NCBI GenBank assembly: GCA_002030045.1
Contig: LQBI01000032.1
Location: 124,001 to 188,000 of the forward strand
DNA: 64,000 nucleotides
DNA from: Candidatus Aegiribacteria sp. MLS_C
GTDB lineage: Bacteria; Fermentibacterota; Fermentibacteria; Fermentibacterales; JCC-6
Direction: 5' to 3'
Positions 59,727 through 64,000 of the stretch are shown here, one piece after another. Numbering within the stretch: position 1 is the first letter of the stretch; every line of letters starts with the position of its first letter. The position numbers were made by a program, and so were the translations under genes. The notes under the pieces were generated by a model, which was not told the DNA's origin, did no database searches, and was given only the letters and a program-made list of their open reading frames with translations.

Positions 59727-61627
59727 GACATGAACTCCTCAAGCCACAGACCGAAGGTGACTACTGCGAAGATCCTGTCCGCATCCGACACGAGGGTATC
59801 CGGGCCTATGCCCTCGGCGGTGAGTCGTTCCCATATCCCCCGGACCATGTCCATGTCTAGATATCCCTCCAGGGGACTGCCGGGACCGAAAAGCAGGTCC
59901 TCGACGAAGACCGGGAGCTCGCCCCGCCTGAGGAGCCAGGCCGCCGTGGGTATGGTGAAGGGTTTCTTCCCCCTTCGCGCGGTGGTCCCGTCTACTATGC
60001 CGCCCCGTTCCAGGGACCTCCTGCAGATGTACTTGCCGGTCCTTCCCGCCAGGTCCACCTTCATCTCCGCCGGCAGCCCTGCGGCGAAGAGAGCCAGGCG
60101 GTAGTCGAGGTAGGGTGTCCGGGTTTCCAGCGAATGTCTCATGGAGAGCTTGTCCAGGCGGAGTACAACGTAGTCGGGCAGCCTGGACCTGCACTCCATG
60201 GCCAGGAGCTGGTCCAGCGGATGCATCCCCTCGGTCAGGGCCGGCATTGCGTCCTCCGGGAAGGGGACTTCCCTCTCCGCCGTACCCAGGAGCCGGGCAA
60301 GCTCACCGGGTTCGAAGAGGAGTTCGCTCCGTATGAACCTCCGGGACGGGTCAGGGTCCCTTCTGTCCAGGTATGCCCGAAGTTCGGGAAAATCCCTCTC
60401 GAGCAGCCTCCTGCCTTCGGACGGAAGATGCACCGCTTCTTCCGCAGCCATCTCAAGGAGGAACTTCCTGTAGCCGGCGAAGACCTCGTCGGCGCCCTCG
60501 CCGGTGAGCACCACCTTCACGTGTTCAGATGCGAGTTCGCAGACCTGGTCCGTGGGGATCACAGTCCCAAGGGATATGCAGTCCTCCACCGACCTCACCA
60601 GCGCCGGCAGGAGGTCCATCGATCCGGGTCCGCAGCGGCGGCTCAACAGCCGGGCGCCGCCGAACACCCCGGGGAGGGAGGACATCAGCGACCTTACCTG
60701 GCCCAGCTCGTCGTACTCCGGTTCATCGAAGGAGACGGTAAAGAGCTTCAGTCCGGGCTGACGGGAGGCGGCCAGGGATGCCACGGAAGAGGAGTCTATC
60801 CCGCCGCTGACCAGGCTGCCCACCTCCACGTCGGACCGCATCCTTATCCTCACCGCGTCCCTGAAAAGCTCGAGGAAGCACTCCTCTGCGTCTTCCGGGG
60901 ACGTGACCGGCGGACCGGGACCTGGAATGTGACCGGAACCCGGGAGGTACTCCCAGTACCTGTGGATGCTGCCGGACCCGTCGGTCAGGTCGAGCACCAT
61001 GAAGGAGCCGGGAGGAAGGCGCCTGATGTTGCGGAACATGGTTTTCTCACCGGGCACGTAGCGGTATGAGAAGTAGACCGGCAGGGCTTCAGTGTTGAGT
61101 TCGGGCCTGATGCCGCTCCCCGCGAGGAGAGCCCCTATCTCCGACGAGAAGAAGAAACCCTCCTCCGTGGAGGTGTAGTAAAGTGGCTTGATGCCGAACC
61201 TGTCCCGAAAGAGCACCAGCCGATTCCTGACCGGATCGAAGACGGCCCCGGCGTACATGCCGTTCAGAAGCTCCAGGAAATCCAGTCCGACGGTCCGGTA
61301 GAGGTGCAGCGCCGCCTCCACGTCACCCCTGGTGTCGAACTCCTCCGAGGCCAGCCGCTGCCTCAGCTCGACGTAATTGTAGATCTGGCCGTTGCAGATG
61401 ATGGCGCAGCCGTCCCGCCGGGATACTATCGGCTGCATGCCGGTCTCCAGGTCGAGTATGGAGAGCCTGACGAACCCAAGTCCCACCGAATGGCCCCCGG
61501 AGGAGAGCACCATCTCCGCCGAATCGTCGGGTCCCCTGTGGCGCTGCCGGCATCCCATCGCCCGAAGCCTGCATGTCATCTCGGGTCCCTCCAGGTCCCT
61601 GGATACGATCCCGCTGACTCCGCACAT
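59723..61627 (-). CDS. asnB: Asparagine synthetase (glutamine-hydrolysing), AsnB type
   Basis: This 634-residue protein begins MCGVSGIVSR, so Cys2 is the glutaminase nucleophile. Amidotransferase motifs follow (RHRGPDDSA, CNGQIYNYVELRQRL). The synthetase half has the pyrophosphatase loop LVSGGIDSSSVASLAASRQ and VVLTGEGADEVFAGYRKFL. It makes asparagine, or an amide on another carboxylate, using glutamine and ATP. The start at 61627 is set by Cys2; the track start at 61693 would bury it. Coupling to the GCS2 gene suggests it may serve a special product instead of general asparagine supply. Confidence 0.88.
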   Translation of the reverse strand: MCGVSGIVSRDLEGPEMTCRLRAMGCRQRHRGPDDSAEMVLSSGGHSVGLGFVRLSILDLETGMQPIVSRRDGCAIICNGQIYNYVELRQRLASEEFDTRGDVEAALHLYRTVGLDFLELLNGMYAGAVFDPVRNRLVLFRDRFGIKPLYYTSTEEGFFFSSEIGALLAGSGIRPELNTEALPVYFSYRYVPGEKTMFRNIRRLPPGSFMVLDLTDGSGSIHRYWEYLPGSGHIPGPGPPVTSPEDAEECFLELFRDAVRIRMRSDVEVGSLVSGGIDSSSVASLAASRQPGLKLFTVSFDEPEYDELGQVRSLMSSLPGVFGGARLLSRRCGPGSMDLLPALVRSVEDCISLGTVIPTDQVCELASEHVKVVLTGEGADEVFAGYRKFLLEMAAEEAVHLPSEGRRLLERDFPELRAYLDRRDPDPSRRFIRSELLFEPGELARLLGTAEREVPFPEDAMPALTEGMHPLDQLLAMECRSRLPDYVVLRLDKLSMRHSLETRTPYLDYRLALFAAGLPAEMKVDLAGRTGKYICRRSLERGGIVDGTTARRGKKPFTIPTAAWLLRRGELPVFVEDLLFGPGSPLEGYLDMDMVRGIWERLTAEGIGPDTLVSDADRIFAVVTFGLWLEEFMS

Positions 61628-61711
61628 GGTCCGCTCCCCTGTCGAAGGTGTAATGCCGGCATCCGTCAGGTCTGGAATATAATCCCTTGTCACGGAGTAG
61701 GGATTGAGCAG

Positions 61712-62496
61712 TCACCTAACATGAATAGGGAGCCCGGCTCGAAAAGCCGGACTCCCTTGCCAGAGAGCGGCAGGATCAGCCTGGAAAGCCGACTTGATGG
61801 CTCCCCGGGTCTCCTGCTGAAGGGCGGTACCGAAGTCCACCGAGAACTCGGATACCATGTAACCGACGCTGGAGTTGCAGCTCCAGAACATGGTGTCCGT
61901 GTTGTAGCTGCAGGCCAGACCAGGGGAGGAGGTGCAGCTTGCGGGGATGGGCGCCTCACCCAGGCAGGTCAGGTCGACGCCGGGCTGGAACCTCCGGAGT
62001 CCTCCGCCTGTACCGTTGGTTGTCCAGTAATCGCTGCCGTCGAAGTCCATTCCCCTGGCATTCGGTCCGGCGGGATTGGAAAAGGTGGTTCAGCTGGTCC
62101 CCAAGTCATCGGTATGGAAAATGAAGCTGTTGACGTAATCGTCAACGTAGTGGGCGTCGTTCACGGAATCGTTGTTCCAGGCTATGCCCAGGGGGTTCGA
62201 GTTGCCGGCGTCAAGGATCAGCGTCCCCAGCGGTGCACCGGTGGCGGCTTCGTAGGTCTGCACCAGGTCGTCATCGTTGCTGAAGCCCAGTACGTAGGTG
62301 TCGGTGGCGCTCTCGAAAACGTCGAGCCCACCGCCTTTACCTCGGGGTCCCGGGTGTTGAGAAGTGTAAATGCGATGTCGTCGGTTCCTGCAGTCGGCGT
62401 ACCGCAGATCGAGACATGGGCGCCGTTGAATCCGTCATCGGCCGATGCCGGGGATGAAACCAGTATCAGAACGGAAATACTTCTCACTGCCGCCAT
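61712..62496 (-). pseudogene. Broken secreted protein gene
   Basis: The start (MAAVRSISVLILVSSPASA) is a signal peptide. The frame then shifts near 62330, after which sequence continues as LDVFESATDTYVLGFSNDDD and GNSNPLGIAWNNDSVNDAHY. An in-frame TGA at 62090 interrupts DDLGTS-TTFSNPAG, where Trp is the likely original. The tail GMDFDGSDYWTTNGTGGGLR runs to TRGAIKSAF. Joined, it gives an exported propeller-like protein of about 260 residues. At least one shift and one nonsense change make it non-functional. Confidence 0.65.
61728..61756. terminator. Strong hairpin at end of broken gene
   Basis: The sequence gggagcccggctcgaaaagc then cggactccc forms a stem GGGAG-CCGGCT / AGCCGG-CTCCC with one mismatch and a 4-base loop. 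It follows the end of the secreted gene and precedes asnB. No T-run follows, so termination may be partial. Confidence 0.5.
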
Positions 62497-62582
62497 ATAT
62501 TGAGTAAACGAACATTAGATCATAGCACTAGAATCACGACCTGTCAGAATCCGAACATGCATGGCGGGCCCTGCAGCCGGCA

Positions 62583-63611
62583 TCAGTCCATGACCAGGAC
62601 CTTGGCCCCCCTGACCCCTCCCCTTCGCAGTTCGCCCAGGACCCGGTTGGCTTCTTCAAGTGAGTACCGGGAAGTATCGGGCTTCAGCCCCTCCTCGCCA
62701 GCCACCCGGAGGAACTCCCTTATGTCCCGCGGGCTGACGTTGGCCACGCTCTTGATCTCCCTCTCCATCCACAGGTGACCGGCGTAGTCCAGCTCGAGCA
62801 GCCGGGAGCGGTCGGTATCCTCCTTGCGTATTGCGTTAATGACGAGCCTGCCCTTCGGCGCAAGGTTCCTCATGGCCTCCACCACCGGCTTCCATGCCGG
62901 CGTCGTGTCGATCACCGCCCGAAGGGGGACCGGTGATGTGTCGGATGTGTCCCCGGCCCATGCCGCTCCCAGCTCCATGGCGAAATCCCTCTCTCCCGGG
63001 TCCCGGGCGAAGACGAAGACCTCCGTGGCCGGATACATTGCTCGGACCATCTTCAGGACCAGGTGTGCGGAGCCTCCGAAACCCGTCAGCCCCAGGGGGT
63101 CGCCGTCCCTGATACCTGTCAGGCGGAGGGAGCGGTATCCTATGGCGCCGGCGCAAAGCAGAGGAGCGGCGGACACTTCGTCCAGGGTTTCGGGGATCGG
63201 GAAGGCGGACCCCTCGGGCACCTTCATGTACCGGGCGTAGCCGCCGTCCGCGTCCCTGCCCGTGGCCCTGAATTCGCTGCACAGGTTCTCGTTGCCCTCC
63301 CTGCAGTACTCGCAGGAACCGCAGGAGGAGAAGAACCATCCCACACCTACACGCTGACCTGTCCTGGAACCGTCGGCGCCCGGGCCGGCGGCCTCCACCA
63401 GTCCAACCACCTCGTGCCCGGGTATCACAGGATACGCGGGGGGAGGGGTCCTGCCCTCGATCTCGTCCAGCTCGGTATGGCAGACACCGCACGCAAGTAC
63501 CCTCAGGAGAAGCTCTCCGGGTCCTGGTTCCGGGACGGGCACCTCCCTCAGGACCAGGGGCTCCGGTTCCCGCAGGAGATCGTGGATCCCCTCGAGCATC
63601 ATGGCTCTCAC
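62583..63611 (-). CDS. Zinc-dependent alcohol dehydrogenase (medium-chain family)
   Basis: This 342-residue enzyme has catalytic zinc ligands in LACGVCHTELDEIEG and PVIPGHEVVGLVEAAG. The structural-zinc loop is CGSCEYCREGNENLC, and the Rossmann region is LGLTGFGGSAHLVLKMVRAM. The LCAGAIGYRSLRL signature is typical of AdhA-like enzymes. It oxidises alcohols or reduces aldehydes with NAD(P). GTG 63611 or ATG 63602 may be the start. The substrate is unknown. Confidence 0.88.
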   Translation of the reverse strand: MRAMMLEGIHDLLREPEPLVLREVPVPEPGPGELLLRVLACGVCHTELDEIEGRTPPPAYPVIPGHEVVGLVEAAGPGADGSRTGQRVGVGWFFSSCGSCEYCREGNENLCSEFRATGRDADGGYARYMKVPEGSAFPIPETLDEVSAAPLLCAGAIGYRSLRLTGIRDGDPLGLTGFGGSAHLVLKMVRAMYPATEVFVFARDPGERDFAMELGAAWAGDTSDTSPVPLRAVIDTTPAWKPVVEAMRNLAPKGRLVINAIRKEDTDRSRLLELDYAGHLWMEREIKSVANVSPRDIREFLRVAGEEGLKPDTSRYSLEEANRVLGELRRGGVRGAKVLVMD

Positions 63612-63663
63612 CGGTCCTGCAGACCTCCCTTCCGCGGATCATCGCCTGCCCGGGCGGGTGTGG

Positions 63664-63999
63664 TCATTCCAGCCACCCCATGGAGGGGTCGGCGTGCATC
63701 CGCCAGAACCCGCCCGTGCCTATCATCATGTAGGGTACGGTCAGGTGGTCGAATCCATCCTCCCCGGTGGAGGAAGCGTAGTCCGGCGTGTACCCGTCCA
63801 CGGGAAGTCTCAGGGTAAGCGCCGGGTCCAGAGCAGCCGGACATTCCCTTCCGCCCTCTATCACGTAGTCCGATCCCCATGAGGCGTAGGGTTCGACTAT
63901 CTCCCCCCCTTCCAGGTACACCGCGGAGTCGGCCTCCAGTACCAGATGGCCGGCTTCGGCATGCCATGCTCCGGAAAGCTCCAGCAGCCTCGCCGAACC
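63664..63999 (-). CDS. Hypothetical protein, 5' end outside window
   Basis: The frame is open from the window edge to the stop at 63664, giving 111 visible residues, so the track start at 63921 is internal. The sequence is acidic and aromatic, including SYVxEGG-like WGSDYVIEGGRECPAALD and HLTVPYMMIGTGGFWRMHAD. No family is recognised. It ends 52 bases before the alcohol dehydrogenase start on the same strand. Confidence 0.5.
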   Translation of the reverse strand, partial: GSARLLELSGAWHAEAGHLVLEADSAVYLEGGEIVEPYASWGSDYVIEGGRECPAALDPALTLRLPVDGYTPDYASSTGEDGFDHLTVPYMMIGTGGFWRMHADPSMGWLE

Positions 64000-64000
64000 G

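Noticed and set aside
62090-62092. TGA as a second selenocysteine codon
   Set aside because: The context GTS-TTFSNPAG is a secreted propeller-like protein with no redox motif, Trp fits better, and the same gene has a frameshift.

Overview
The window is about 64 kb of roughly 60% GC bacterial DNA, densely packed with short gaps. Outer-membrane components (a phosphate-type porin, a TolC/RND efflux system, a Mla-type lipid transporter, a TonB-like protein and many lipoproteins) indicate a diderm. Two secreted proteins end in FlgD/T9SS-like carboxy-terminal modules, and 6-bladed-propeller lipoproteins resemble those of uncultured FCB-type candidate phyla such as Fermentibacteria. The phylum is inferred from gene style only. 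UGA is used as selenocysteine in selD, so the organism makes selenoproteins. TAG, TGA and TAA all serve as ordinary stops, and GTG and TTG starts are common.

Layout. 1-8254: a partial DUF362 ferredoxin, a broken EamA transporter, a propeller lipoprotein, a 155-bp inverted-repeat element exactly between two convergent genes, arfB, a Sec-containing selD with a cysteine-rich extension, acylphosphatase, a zinc-ribbon/HEAGH membrane protein, a ferritin-like protein and an exported MsrB-MsrA fusion. 8255-17390: a scrapyard of IS21 and IS91 remnants, a type III restriction helicase fragment, truncated host genes (aldo/keto reductase, aminotransferase), a low-GC secreted protein and an intact three-gene sugar-type ABC uptake operon. 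It is bracketed by msrA and a second copy of the msrA 3' end. 17553-20098: a flippase and a decayed ferritin-like/GGDEF gene.

20229-28447: a complete phosphate island on the minus strand. A MIF-like gene, phoB and phoR are followed by a Pho box lying over the 3' end of phoR, then porin, pstS, a tandem hairpin repeat array, pstC, pstA, pstB and phoU. 28591-36819: a cNMP-binding protein, a secreted protein, a sulfatase-family protein, htpG, a four-gene Mla-type lipid transport operon and a TonB-like protein. 36798-41607: a NitT/TauT-like ABC importer and a HAD/EIIA/PII-like fusion. 41859-51153: a glycosyltransferase, a secreted C25-like peptidase, a histidine ammonia-lyase with an Ala-Cys-Gly cofactor triad, a very long GlmL/MutL protein and a radical SAM protein.

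51171-57223: a tetR-tolC-hlyD-RND efflux operon with a promoter and operator that can be read directly. 57623-63999: hypothetical and secreted proteins, an asparagine synthetase coupled to a GCS2-family ligase, a broken secreted gene, a zinc alcohol dehydrogenase and a partial gene at the edge. No rRNA, tRNA or CRISPR array was seen. The candidates for undescribed biology are the HAD-EIIA-PII fusion, the Cys-rich Sec-SelD, the AsnB-GCS2 pair, the pst intergenic hairpin array and the ferritin-GGDEF architecture.
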